Part shown: piece after piece, positions 43,915 through 52,222 of the stretch
How positions within the stretch are numbered: position 1 is the first letter of the stretch
Layout: each line of letters opens with the position of its first letter
Assembly (NCBI RefSeq): GCF_030817195.1
Contig: NZ_JAUSYZ010000001.1
Location: 1-64,000, forward strand
Direction: 5' to 3'
DNA: 64,000 bases
From: Arthrobacter globiformis
GTDB taxonomy: Bacteria; Actinomycetota; Actinomycetes; Actinomycetales; Micrococcaceae
Notes under the pieces: generated by a model
Told to the model about the DNA's origin: nothing
Databases searched by the model: none
The model's input: only the letters and a program-made list of their open reading frames with translations
Program-made: the position numbers and the translations under genes

Positions 43915-44532
43915 GTGACGATTGACTGGGACGAAAAGAAAGCCCTGCTACAGGAACCGAACATCGCAGCAGTGACGCAACTGTGCGATGAACTCATGGA
44001 GAAGAAGCCGGGATCGATCGTTCCTTACATCGACCCCGTCCATGACGAAGACGAATGCCGGATTGTCAGCCTCCAGGTCAGCCCGGGCAAGGGAACCGAG
44101 TCCGGTTTCGTGTCCCATTTCAACGATGATGAGGCCGCCCGGCGCGCCACCCAGATCTACGAGCTCGCCGAGCTGGATCCGCGCTACGTCATGCCGTGGA
44201 ACGCCTACCCCTGGGTACGCGATCCGGACATGCCCTCGGCCCTCAGCGTCCAGGAAAAGACGGACGGCCTGCGCCCCTTCCGGCAGTTCATGAAGATCAA
44301 CCGGCGCGTCTCGGCCATCATCGCCCACGGGACCGACGCCGCCACCTTCCTGACCCTCTTTGAGAAGACGTACCACTACTCACTCAAGAACAACGGCATC
44401 AAAATCTATAAGGCCAGCGCGCTCGGTGGGCGGGCCTTTGCTGTTTCCGAGGCCAAGCAGGAGGAACTCCTGACCAAGAGCGTGGAGGTCTACAAGGACG
44501 CCATGCAGCGCGCGGGCATCCAGCACCTTTAG
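43915..44532 (+). CDS. Uracil-DNA-glycosylase-like superfamily protein
   Basis: A 205-aa cytoplasmic protein. The stretch LQVSPGKGTESGFVSHFNDD followed by MPWNAYPWV resembles motif regions of UDG-fold proteins. SAIIAHGTDAATF could stand for the second motif (HGxxA type). The active-site residues of family 1 UDG are not obvious, so activity is uncertain. The GTG follows AAGGGAG. It may be paired with the next gene, which starts 26 bases after its stop. Confidence 0.55.
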   Translation: MTIDWDEKKALLQEPNIAAVTQLCDELMEKKPGSIVPYIDPVHDEDECRIVSLQVSPGKGTESGFVSHFNDDEAARRATQIYELAELDPRYVMPWNAYPWVRDPDMPSALSVQEKTDGLRPFRQFMKINRRVSAIIAHGTDAATFLTLFEKTYHYSLKNNGIKIYKASALGGRAFAVSEAKQEELLTKSVEVYKDAMQRAGIQHL

Positions 44533-44558
44533 CTTCCGGTTACCGGCCCGGTTAACGC

Positions 44559-45512
44559 GTGCTCGACTGGTTGCTCGATTCCGACCCCGCGATCCGGTGG
44601 CAGGTCCTGCGTGACCTGACGGACGCGCCTGCCGATGTGGTGCGCACGGAGCGTGCCCGCGTGGCCGCCGAGGGCTGGGGTGCGCGCATGCTCGCCCTGC
44701 AGGGCGACGATGGCCAGTGGGACGGCGGCACGTTCTTCCCGGTCCCCTACGACGGCTCCGAGGCGGGCCAGCCCTGGACCGCCACGACCTACAGCCTGCT
44801 GCTCCTGCGCGACCTCGGACTCGACCCAGGCAGCGAGCAGGCCCGCGCCGCGGTCCGGAAAGTGCGGGAGAACAGCCGCTGGGAAGAGGGCGGTCAGCCG
44901 TTCTTCGAAGGCGAGGTGGAGCCCTGCATCAACGGCAAGGCCGTCGCCCTCGGAGCGTACTTCGGCGAGAACGTCGACGGCATCGTCCGGCGGCTTCTCG
45001 GCGAGCAGCTCGCGGACGGCGGCTGGAATTGCGAGGCGGAGCGGGGGTCGGTGCGCTCGTCGTTCGCGACCACCATCAATGTGCTGGAAGGGCTGCTGGA
45101 ACATGAGCAGGCCACGGGCGGAACTCCGGAGTCGGTTGCCGCGCGGAAGCGGGGCGAGGAATACCTGCTGGAACGGGCGCTGCTCCGGCGCAAGAGCACG
45201 GGCGAGCTGGTGGACCCGGACTGGCTCCAGTTTTCCTACCCGACCCGCTGGTTCTACGATGCGCTGCGCGGCCTTGACTACTTCCGCGACGCGTATTTAC
45301 AGGACGCGGACGGACCGCCGGACACCCGGCTTGCCGAGGCCGTCGGTCTGCTGCGCTCAAAACGGCAGCCCGACGGAACCTGGCTGCTCGAGAACACCCA
45401 CCCGGGGCGCATCCACTTCGCCATGGAGGACGGCGACGGGCGCCCCAGCCGCTGGAACACGCTTCGGGCCCTGCGCGTGCTCCGCTGGTACGACGGCGGC
45501 CCGGCCCTTTAG
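44559..45512 (+). CDS. Squalene/prenyl-cyclase-like alpha-toroid protein
   Basis: 317 aa. Repeats of the QW-type alpha/alpha barrel are visible: LQGDDGQWDGGTFFP, LGEQLADGGWNCEAE and LRSKRQPDGTWLLENTHPG. This indicates a fold of the prenyltransferase/squalene oxidase type. The catalytic DxDD of squalene-hopene cyclase is not present and the length is half of a full cyclase, so it is a single-domain relative with unknown activity. The start GTG has a poor ribosome-binding site. Confidence 0.68.
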   Translation: MLDWLLDSDPAIRWQVLRDLTDAPADVVRTERARVAAEGWGARMLALQGDDGQWDGGTFFPVPYDGSEAGQPWTATTYSLLLLRDLGLDPGSEQARAAVRKVRENSRWEEGGQPFFEGEVEPCINGKAVALGAYFGENVDGIVRRLLGEQLADGGWNCEAERGSVRSSFATTINVLEGLLEHEQATGGTPESVAARKRGEEYLLERALLRRKSTGELVDPDWLQFSYPTRWFYDALRGLDYFRDAYLQDADGPPDTRLAEAVGLLRSKRQPDGTWLLENTHPGRIHFAMEDGDGRPSRWNTLRALRVLRWYDGGPAL

Positions 45513-45556
45513 GCTTCCGGGGCTTTAGGCGGCCCTGGGCGTTGGGCTTACGGGGC

Positions 45557-46861
45557 TCACCCCTCCAGCAGCCGCCGCCGGTGCTTGAGCTCCTTAACCC
45601 AAGCCCTGGTGACCATGTCCGGAAAAGGCGAGGCGCCGCCGTCGTCGGTTGAATCGGTGACGGTTGAAACGGCGGCAGTTGGGACGGAGGCAGCCCTTGA
45701 ACCCGCGGCAGTTGCCGCAAAAGCCGTCCCGGCCTCCAGATCAGCCAGCAGCGGACCCGCAGCCTTCAGCGCCAGATCCACCGCCTGCACCGCAGTGCGT
45801 TCGGGCAGCCCGAGGCCCGTGGCCCAGGCCAGGAAGTGTTTGCGGGAGATGCCGCTGCGCTTGCCGCCGAGCGTCAGGGCGAGCGTCTTATCCCCGTAGA
45901 CCACTGTGGAGGGGATGTCGTACACGGGCGCGATGGACCACTCCCCGTGCGGCTGCTGCACCATGGACACGTTCTTCGCATGCAGGTCGCCGTTGCCACT
46001 CAGCAGCGCGAAGGCAGCCTGGATAGCGAGGTTCCGCAGCGCCGGCAGCGGCGCCGCGCAATACTCGGCGAGCGCATGGCACACCGTTCCGAACCCCGCG
46101 TTGTACTTGTCCGCCGGGTAGAGCTTCAGGACCTGCGCGCCGTCTTCGACGGCGAGGCGCTGCACCGCGTCCGGCGCACTTTCGGCCAGCTTGCTTTGCA
46201 GCGGCACCCGGTCGAAGCGCTCCACCAGCAGCCCCGTCCGTCCCGCGACGTCGCGCATCAGCTGCACCCGGCTCAGCGGAATCCGCAGCTTCGCCGCGTA
46301 GCGGAACATGATGAACTCGTTCTCCACCACGTGCGGGAACTCCGGGGCGTTGAGCTTGAGGATGAACCGGCGCCCCGCGCTTGCAACCGGCATGGAGATC
46401 ATCCCGGCGGACAGCTTGTCCTGGACACCGGCGAGCGCCACCGGATCGATCAGGCCCGAGTCGCCCAACAGCTCGTCAAAGTCCACGGGCCTGCGCGTGT
46501 CCACCTCGACGGCGTGCTCCTCCGGGTCCAGCGGCTCCCCGTGGCCCACGATCTGCACATCGCCCACCGGGTTGCCGCCGGCGGCGATGAGCAGGGAAAG
46601 GTCGTCGTCCGCGCTGGTCTTGATGGACCGGCGCAGCGCGTTCAGCCGCCGGCCCTCCGGGAGCAGCCCGGTGAAGTACGGCGGCGCGGCACCCGCTCCG
46701 GAGAGCACAGGTTCCTCAGTGAGCGGCAGCGAACTCGCGACGGCGGGGCGGCCGCTTTGCAGGTACGCCGGCAGATAGCTGAACCTGGTGCCGCCGTCGT
46801 GCCGTTCCAGCCGGGCGGCCAGGACGCCCCGCTTGTAGATGTCGGCGATGCGGTGCCTCAC
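45557..46861 (-). CDS. hipA: HipA-type serine/threonine kinase toxin
   Basis: A 434-aa HipA-family kinase. The N-terminal HipA_N region includes YFTGLLPEGRRLNALRRSI. The kinase core has AGGNPVGDVQIV (about 93-104), VQDKLSAGM, KLNAPEFPHVVENEFI and the catalytic loop LSGNGDLHAKNVSM (about 288-301). YDIPSTVVYG carries the Mg-binding Asp. HipA of E. coli phosphorylates GltX; targets in actinobacteria vary. A 40-residue Ala/Thr/Ser insert before the C-terminal VKELKHRRRLLEG is unusual. It overlaps hipB by 4 bases. Confidence 0.9.
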   Translation of the reverse strand: MRHRIADIYKRGVLAARLERHDGGTRFSYLPAYLQSGRPAVASSLPLTEEPVLSGAGAAPPYFTGLLPEGRRLNALRRSIKTSADDDLSLLIAAGGNPVGDVQIVGHGEPLDPEEHAVEVDTRRPVDFDELLGDSGLIDPVALAGVQDKLSAGMISMPVASAGRRFILKLNAPEFPHVVENEFIMFRYAAKLRIPLSRVQLMRDVAGRTGLLVERFDRVPLQSKLAESAPDAVQRLAVEDGAQVLKLYPADKYNAGFGTVCHALAEYCAAPLPALRNLAIQAAFALLSGNGDLHAKNVSMVQQPHGEWSIAPVYDIPSTVVYGDKTLALTLGGKRSGISRKHFLAWATGLGLPERTAVQAVDLALKAAGPLLADLEAGTAFAATAAGSRAASVPTAAVSTVTDSTDDGGASPFPDMVTRAWVKELKHRRRLLEG

Positions 46862-47217
46862 GGCTGGTTCTCCCGTGCGCTGGGTCCGTCGCCTTCCAGC
46901 GGAGCGCCCGACGACGGGACGGCCGGCGGTGGCTGGGTCACCAGCGGTTGGGTCATCAGCGGTTGGGCTGCCAGCGCGCGGGCGGCCAGCGCGCGGGCGG
47001 CGGCGCTGGTCCGGGTCGCGAGCTGGAGCTCAAGACCGAGCGTGTCCAGCAAGGCCAGCAGAGTGTCCAGCCGAAGGCTCGGCTTGCCCTGTTCCACGAA
47101 GCGGACGAAGCGCTCGGAGACTCCAGCCATGTCCGCGAGGTCCTGCTGGCTCAGGCGGAGGGCGCCACGACGGGCGCGGACGGCTGCCGCAAGATGTGCT
47201 GCAAAATCCCGAGCCAC
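46858..47217 (-). CDS. hipB: HipB-type antitoxin, XRE-family regulator
   Basis: 119 aa. The HTH spans LRLSQQDLADMAGVSERFVR and FVEQGKPSLRLDTLLALLD (about 20-58). The tail after residue 70 is a low-complexity Ala/Leu/Gln/Pro repeat (ARALAARALAAQ, then QPLMTQPLVTQ), a probable flexible linker. It starts with GTG, and its stop overlaps the hipA start. HipB should both neutralise HipA and repress the operon through the palindrome at 47232. Confidence 0.9.
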   Translation of the reverse strand: MARDFAAHLAAAVRARRGALRLSQQDLADMAGVSERFVRFVEQGKPSLRLDTLLALLDTLGLELQLATRTSAAARALAARALAAQPLMTQPLVTQPPPAVPSSGAPLEGDGPSARENQP

Positions 47218-47231
47218 ATTCGCTCCTGCGT

Positions 47232-47247
47232 CGGTACGATCGTGCCG
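47232..47247. promoter_or_regulatory. Likely HipB operator
   Basis: CGGTACGATCGTGCCG is a 16-base near-palindrome (14 of 16 positions) 15 bases upstream of the hipB start. Its position fits autoregulation of hipBA by the antitoxin. Confidence 0.6.
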
Positions 47248-47453
47248 TTTTCATTTCCACTCACATGGTACTACCTCATTACTGATGCGCGCAGAAGATA
47301 ATCGGAACGTTCGTACCGGCTCCTTGAGCAATGAGTGCTAGTGTGCCAGGCCCTGGCGTACGCCGGGTTCCCCGTGTGATCGGCGGCCCGCCGCCCCATT
47401 CCATGCAAGCGCAGTGCGCGCCTGACGGTGCGCTGACACCGGTACGGCTCGGC

Positions 47454-48863
47454 TCACCCACCGTTCGGACGCCAGTACCGCAGCCCGCCACTAGTAGTGC
47501 CGTCGCGGGCGACGTCGACCACGGCGTAAGGGAACGCCCGCCGGTCCGTCTGGTCAGGTCCGCGACCGCGGACGTCCGAACTCCATGTGCCGGTGTTGAT
47601 GTATCGGGTGGGGCAGGCCTCGAGCGCCGACTCGAGGGCCCGGTGGGTGTGGGCCGAGACGTACCAGGCCACCCCGGCGCCGTGCGCCTCGAGAGTATGT
47701 GCGAACCGGGCCGCTGCAGCAGGAGCCCTCCTGCCGGCGACTCTGCGCCCGGCGGCCGCCAGCACCATGCGAGTCGCGGCGACCGGGAGCGCCGATACCG
47801 TCCGGAACCGGGAGAGGTGCGCCAGCTCCCGAACGGCCACTTCATCAAGCGCGAGCCGCAGTGACTCGGCCTGCAACAGCTCGAAGTACGCGAGCTCCCG
47901 GACGCGGCGTTCCGCCCGCTCGGACGCCAGGCAGGCGCGGGCAACGGCCGCGGCACGGCTCAGGGGCGACTTCGACGGGTCGGCGTGCCAGGCGGCGAGC
48001 GGCGGCAGGTCCAGCCCGTCGGTGCCGTTGACCGCCACGCGGAGGACCTCGGGCATCCGATGCAGGGCGTGGTGCTGGTGCCCGTGCTCGGCCACGAGCA
48101 CACGGGGCACGTGGAGGAACCACGGGTACACCCGGACCCGGGCCGGCTCGGCGGGTGATAACAGCGCCGACAGGCGTGCGGCAACCGAGGGGCGGGCCAG
48201 CTCCGCGTCGTGGTTGCCGCACACGAAGTGCAGCTGCACGCCGCGCGCCGCACAGGCCTGCAGCGCCCAGAACGTGTCGGGGTGGCGGGTGAGGATGGAC
48301 TCGAGCCGGGCCAGGCTTTCGTCCTCGGCGAACCCGGCAAGCTCGAACGTGTCACCGACGAAGGCGATGTGCTGCTGCGGACCGGAGGCGGCGAGCACCT
48401 CACGGCACAGGAACTGGGGCAGCACTCTCCCTGGGCACCGCGGGTCGTCGTCCGTCGCGCCCAGGTGCAGATCGCTGAGGAGCCACCACCGCGCCGCGTG
48501 GCTCACCCGAGCAGTCCCAGAATGCGCGGAAGGAAGAGGCGCAGCTACATCGTCCTCAAGCCAAGGAGCCTCTGCCAGCATCGGCGCTGTCCGGTGTCTG
48601 GCCCGGCCCATCGGGGCTCGGAGGGCGAACAAACCCGGCCAGCCAAAGTGCCCCTCGATGTCGGGCTGGATCCCCTGGATGCGCGAGAGGGCGTCAGCGA
48701 TGCCTAGTTCACGGAGCGCGAGCTCATCCCGCGGTACGTCCGGCACGAAGGCTCCGGCCCCTATGAGCACGACCACCACGACGATCCACATCACTGTCGG
48801 CCACAAGTAACGGGCATTCCAGCGTCCCTCGCTGCGGCAGGTCCCATCGAGCGTGTTGATCAT
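47454..48863 (-). CDS. Membrane-anchored calcineurin-like metallophosphoesterase
   Basis: 469 aa. One hydrophobic helix (about 22-42) comes first. The metal-binding blocks then appear in order: WWLLSDLHLGATDDD (about 126-140), FVGDTFEL, FVCGNHDAEL, VAEHGHQHHAL and YVSAHTHRALE. All five are intact, so a two-metal phosphatase is expected. The substrate is unknown. It is the last gene of the minus-strand operon with a flippase, a glycosyltransferase and an HPr-kinase-like protein, and overlaps the flippase stop by 4 bases. A role in cleaving a phospho- or polyprenyl-linked glycan is inference. Confidence 0.85.
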   Translation of the reverse strand: MINTLDGTCRSEGRWNARYLWPTVMWIVVVVVLIGAGAFVPDVPRDELALRELGIADALSRIQGIQPDIEGHFGWPGLFALRAPMGRARHRTAPMLAEAPWLEDDVAAPLPSAHSGTARVSHAARWWLLSDLHLGATDDDPRCPGRVLPQFLCREVLAASGPQQHIAFVGDTFELAGFAEDESLARLESILTRHPDTFWALQACAARGVQLHFVCGNHDAELARPSVAARLSALLSPAEPARVRVYPWFLHVPRVLVAEHGHQHHALHRMPEVLRVAVNGTDGLDLPPLAAWHADPSKSPLSRAAAVARACLASERAERRVRELAYFELLQAESLRLALDEVAVRELAHLSRFRTVSALPVAATRMVLAAAGRRVAGRRAPAAAARFAHTLEAHGAGVAWYVSAHTHRALESALEACPTRYINTGTWSSDVRGRGPDQTDRRAFPYAVVDVARDGTTSGGLRYWRPNGG

Positions 48864-50155
48864 GGCACGTCCTGTGTGACGCGCCGGAGGACGGCGACCA
48901 GCCGGAGGCCGACCACCACGGCCCCGATGGAGAGCACCACCAGCCACGCAAAGGCCATGGCGCTGGCCCCCTGGTCGGCGGCCGACAGCGCTGACGCGCA
49001 AAGAGCTGTTCCGAGCGTCACACCGACCACGATCGCCTCCGCGTAGCGACCGCGGGCCCGGCAGACGGCGTTGTAGGCCTGCAGCACCGCGTACGGCACC
49101 AGTCCGGCCGCCAACCACCGCAGAGCGCCGGCGGACGACTCGGCGTACCGCTCCCCCAGCAGATTGAGCAGCGGGTGAGCGAAGAGGACGAGGACGGCGG
49201 CAGCCAGACCTCCTACTGCGAGCGACCAACGGAGGCTCGCCCAAGTGGTCGACGCCAGGCGGTCCGCGTCGCGGACACCCTCTGAGAACTGGACGATGCC
49301 CATCAGCACTGGAGCGGTATAGGCGGCCCAGGCCATCATCCATGCGGGATACCAGTAGGCGGCAGCCTCCGGCGCCACCATGTGCGCGAGCAGGAGCGGC
49401 AGCACCAGCCCAGGGGTGCGCTCGGTGAGAGTGAGGAGCTGGTGCGGAATGCCCAGCGCCAGCAGTGGACGGCCGCGCGCGGAGCGCAAGGACGGCCGTG
49501 GCCTGTAGCCGACCAGTCTTCGCAGCTGGACAGCACCTACGATGCACGCCACCCCCGTCCCGAGGGTCCAGCAGGCCATCAGCACGTCGGCGGAGGCGCC
49601 GTGCGCCCGCCAGGCCACGAGCCCGGCAGCCGCGAGTGAGACCCCGCCGCCCAACGCGTACCTCGAGGTCGCGCTGGAACCGCGTCCCAACGCCACGAGC
49701 GCCTGGTCCAGCACGATGACAAGGGTTCCGGCGACGGCAGCGACGAGGAACGTGAGCCAGAAGAGAACCGATGCCGAGGCCGTCTCCGGCGCCACGACAG
49801 ACTGCAGCACGAGGTAACCGAGGGCCAGCACTGTTCCGGCGACGCCCACGATGGCAAACGCCGTGTCAAGTACCCGCGCGGGCGGCTCCCCTCGTCCCAC
49901 CGAGACGATCACGGCGGACCCCGCGCCCAGCACCGCGAGCTGCGTGCAGATCATTACCGCCGAGACCGCGGCCGTGGTGAGTCCGACCTCACGGTCGGAT
50001 GTCGCGCGCGCGGCCACGATCCAGAAGGCGAAACCAGCGCCCGTCTGCGCAGCCTTGGCCACAACGAGGCCGAGCGAGCTGCGCAGGGCGGAGTGCCGGA
50101 CGATCGAGGCGTCCGTGACAGCGGTCCCCCGCCTGGCCCTCACGCCCCTGGCCAT
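48860..50155 (-). CDS. Wzx-type flippase (polysaccharide exporter, MATE/MVF superfamily)
   Basis: A 431-aa protein with about 12 hydrophobic helices, beginning SALRSSLGLVVAKAAQTGAG and FWIVAARATSDREVGLTTA, the typical start of Wzx-like proteins. Basic loops such as RRLVGYRPRPSLRSARGRP lie between helices. It should move lipid-linked oligosaccharides outward. The ATG at 50155 shares a base with the GT2 stop; longer frames are arginine-rich and discarded. No polymerase or ligase gene is present in the cluster. Confidence 0.8.
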   Translation of the reverse strand: MARGVRARRGTAVTDASIVRHSALRSSLGLVVAKAAQTGAGFAFWIVAARATSDREVGLTTAAVSAVMICTQLAVLGAGSAVIVSVGRGEPPARVLDTAFAIVGVAGTVLALGYLVLQSVVAPETASASVLFWLTFLVAAVAGTLVIVLDQALVALGRGSSATSRYALGGGVSLAAAGLVAWRAHGASADVLMACWTLGTGVACIVGAVQLRRLVGYRPRPSLRSARGRPLLALGIPHQLLTLTERTPGLVLPLLLAHMVAPEAAAYWYPAWMMAWAAYTAPVLMGIVQFSEGVRDADRLASTTWASLRWSLAVGGLAAAVLVLFAHPLLNLLGERYAESSAGALRWLAAGLVPYAVLQAYNAVCRARGRYAEAIVVGVTLGTALCASALSAADQGASAMAFAWLVVLSIGAVVVGLRLVAVLRRVTQDVP

Positions 50156-50976
50156 CACGACGCGAGACCCCTTGTCAGGCCCACGTAGTTGTACCAGCAG
50201 AAGGCGACGTAGTAGCGCAGCCAGCGGGGCTGGCCCGCGGCGAGACTCAAGGCGCTGCCCCGGACTGCCGCGGCGGCGGGCAGCAACGCCAACCTCGCAC
50301 CACGCCAGCCGTGCTTGCGGACCATCCGTCCCAGTCCCGTTCCATCCATGAGGAACTGGTCGAGCGCGAAGTCGAAGTCGTCTGCGGCGAAACGATGTTC
50401 GACAGTGACCCGCTGTGACACCCCTGTTCGCAGCCCTGACTGGCGCATCCGCCAACGCAGCTCTATGTCCTCCCCCGATTTGAACGAGTCGTCGAATCCC
50501 AGGCCCAGCATCAGGTCCCGGTCAACGATCGTCGCCACGAGCCCGAACCAGTTGCGGCTGCGGCCGGTGCGGTGATGATGTGCCAGCGCCTGCCCCCAGT
50601 AGCCCGGTCCAGCGACACTCTCCAGACCGGCTTGAAGTGCGTCATAGCCGCCCTCCACCAGCTCCGTGAGCAGGTCGTCGACCCCCGTAGGCCCGAAGAC
50701 GACGTCGGCATCCACGAGCAGGACCCAGCGGGTGCGGCTGCTCTTCACACCAAGCGTTCGAGCCCAGGGCAGGCCGCGGCCCTCGTCACTCAGGACCCGG
50801 GCACCGGCCGCGAGGGCGAGGTCGACGGTGCGGTCGGTCGACAATCCGTCCACCACGATGATCTCGGCGACACCGGACTGACGCAGGGCCTCGAGACAGC
50901 GCGGGAGCAGGTTCTCCGCGTTCCGGGCCGGAACGACGGCGGTGACCTCGGCAGGGCTGCTACTCACGGCGTCCAC
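50155..50976 (-). CDS. Glycosyltransferase family 2 protein of the surface-glycan operon
   Basis: 273 aa. The GT-A fold starts VTAVVPARNAENLLPRCLEA, with the nucleotide site IIVVDGLSTDRTV, the metal motif LLVDADVVFG (about 86-95) and the acceptor region SGEDIELRWRMRQ (about 167-179). There may be one C-terminal amphipathic or membrane-associated segment. The GTG start lies three bases after the HPr-kinase-like stop. It probably adds one sugar to a lipid-linked intermediate that the neighbouring flippase exports. Confidence 0.85.
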   Translation of the reverse strand: MDAVSSSPAEVTAVVPARNAENLLPRCLEALRQSGVAEIIVVDGLSTDRTVDLALAAGARVLSDEGRGLPWARTLGVKSSRTRWVLLVDADVVFGPTGVDDLLTELVEGGYDALQAGLESVAGPGYWGQALAHHHRTGRSRNWFGLVATIVDRDLMLGLGFDDSFKSGEDIELRWRMRQSGLRTGVSQRVTVEHRFAADDFDFALDQFLMDGTGLGRMVRKHGWRGARLALLPAAAAVRGSALSLAAGQPRWLRYYVAFCWYNYVGLTRGLAS

Positions 50977-50979
50977 CCC

Positions 50980-52068
50980 TCAGACCTGCTCGTCGAGGAC
51001 TGACGGCAGCAGCTGCTCGAGATGCCGGACGATGTCGTCCGACGCCTCGTCAGCCGTGTACGAGGAGGGCACCTGCAGCAGGTGGCAGGGCCGGCCGTCG
51101 AGCGCCTTGTTCAGCACGAGCCCCTTCGCTGTGAAGTGCTCGCGCCAGGGGACGACGGACGTGGCCGCCAGGCCGGTCACGACCCGCTGTGAGAAGCCCG
51201 CCATCTCGATGTGGAAGTTGCCGAGCATGCGGTCGACCATCCACTCGCTCGTCCGCTCGACGATCCGCGACCGGGCGCCCTCGAAGCGCTCAACGTAGAC
51301 GGCGGCCGCGAGGGGTGCCGAGGTCGTCAATTCCCGCCCCGGGAACGCGGTCCCCGGCGAGACCATGCGGTGCTCCGGCGACCATCGCCGGGAGAAGTCC
51401 GCGAGGCGCGGATAACGGATGACGTACGGGTGCACCACGGTGGTGAGACGGCTGACGCTATCCGAGAGCCGTGACGGGACGAGGGGTTTCCGGACACCTT
51501 CGAACAGGTGCGGGTAGATGGCCCGGTGGTGCGGCTTGATGAACATCGGCTTCGCGTAGCCGAGCAGCGTGGCGTCCTCGGTGAGGAAGGCCCAGTCGTC
51601 GCCCATGAACGACCACCCCTCGCGCCGCATCAGCTTGGCGACGGTGCTCGTCTTACCGGTCCCTCCGGCGGCGGGAAGCGCGATCGCGTGACCCCGGTAC
51701 GCCATCGTTGCGGCGTGGATCATGGCGGCTCCTCGGCCCACCATGGCGGCATCCAGAACAGGGACCACGGTGGTCAACAGCTCGCCGGGCCCGTGAATGC
51801 GCCACTGCTCTGCGTCCCGCACGACCTGGACCCGATCGGCTTGGAAACGCACGCTGTCCTCCGTGTACGCGAGCTCGTGCTCGACCAGTCCCGCATCCGG
51901 CATAGGCTCCGGCCGGTCATCGACGACGATGTTGGCCGCCCGTTCGGTATCGGTGGCGAAACACGCCAGCATGCTCTGGAGCTGGGCCGCAGCCGGCGCC
52001 TTTGCGTCGACGCGTATCGTGACGCGGCTGTGGATATCGAAGTGCAGAGCCTTGGTCTGCCTGCGCAT
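50980..52068 (-). CDS. HPr-kinase/phosphorylase-like P-loop protein
   Basis: 362 aa. A P-loop ALPAAGGTGKTSTVAKLM lies at about 153-170 and a Walker B-like WSFMGDDWAFLTE soon after, as in HprK-related kinases found beside glycan and lasso-peptide genes. No PqqD- or peptide-precursor gene is visible beside it. The ATG follows GGGGACG. In glycan clusters such proteins are thought to phosphorylate a sugar or a lipid carrier, but no activity has been shown that I can cite. It is the second gene in the operon. Confidence 0.78.
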   Translation of the reverse strand: MRRQTKALHFDIHSRVTIRVDAKAPAAAQLQSMLACFATDTERAANIVVDDRPEPMPDAGLVEHELAYTEDSVRFQADRVQVVRDAEQWRIHGPGELLTTVVPVLDAAMVGRGAAMIHAATMAYRGHAIALPAAGGTGKTSTVAKLMRREGWSFMGDDWAFLTEDATLLGYAKPMFIKPHHRAIYPHLFEGVRKPLVPSRLSDSVSRLTTVVHPYVIRYPRLADFSRRWSPEHRMVSPGTAFPGRELTTSAPLAAAVYVERFEGARSRIVERTSEWMVDRMLGNFHIEMAGFSQRVVTGLAATSVVPWREHFTAKGLVLNKALDGRPCHLLQVPSSYTADEASDDIVRHLEQLLPSVLDEQV

Positions 52069-52157
52069 GATCGTCCCCTGTCTGGGTAGTGTCGGTCGGA
52101 GGGTGTTGCTGATGTGGACGGTGTCGGGTATGCCGTGGTGAAGAGCCTCGCCTCGCC

Positions 52158-52194
52158 GGGGAATCCTCCGAGGGCTTCGTCCTCGTTGTTCCCC
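52158..52194. terminator. Stem-loop between the DNRLRE gene and the HPr-kinase-like gene
   Basis: GGGGAA pairs with TTCCCC and the inner CGAGG with CCTCG, giving an interrupted stem. There is no T-run, so it may attenuate rather than stop transcription and allow the secreted protein to be made in excess. Confidence 0.4.
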
Positions 52195-52222
52195 TGCGAA
52201 GCACCCGACCGAGAACGTGTAC

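Noticed and set aside
47248..47453. Additional gene between hipB and the phosphoesterase
   Set aside because: No frame with a ribosome-binding site or recognisable protein was found. It is read as the hipBA promoter and the flank of the next operon.
52069..52222. Lasso-peptide precursor beside the HPr-kinase-like gene
   Set aside because: I found no short frame with a precursor-like leader and core, and no PqqD-, protease- or asparagine-synthetase-like gene in the cluster.
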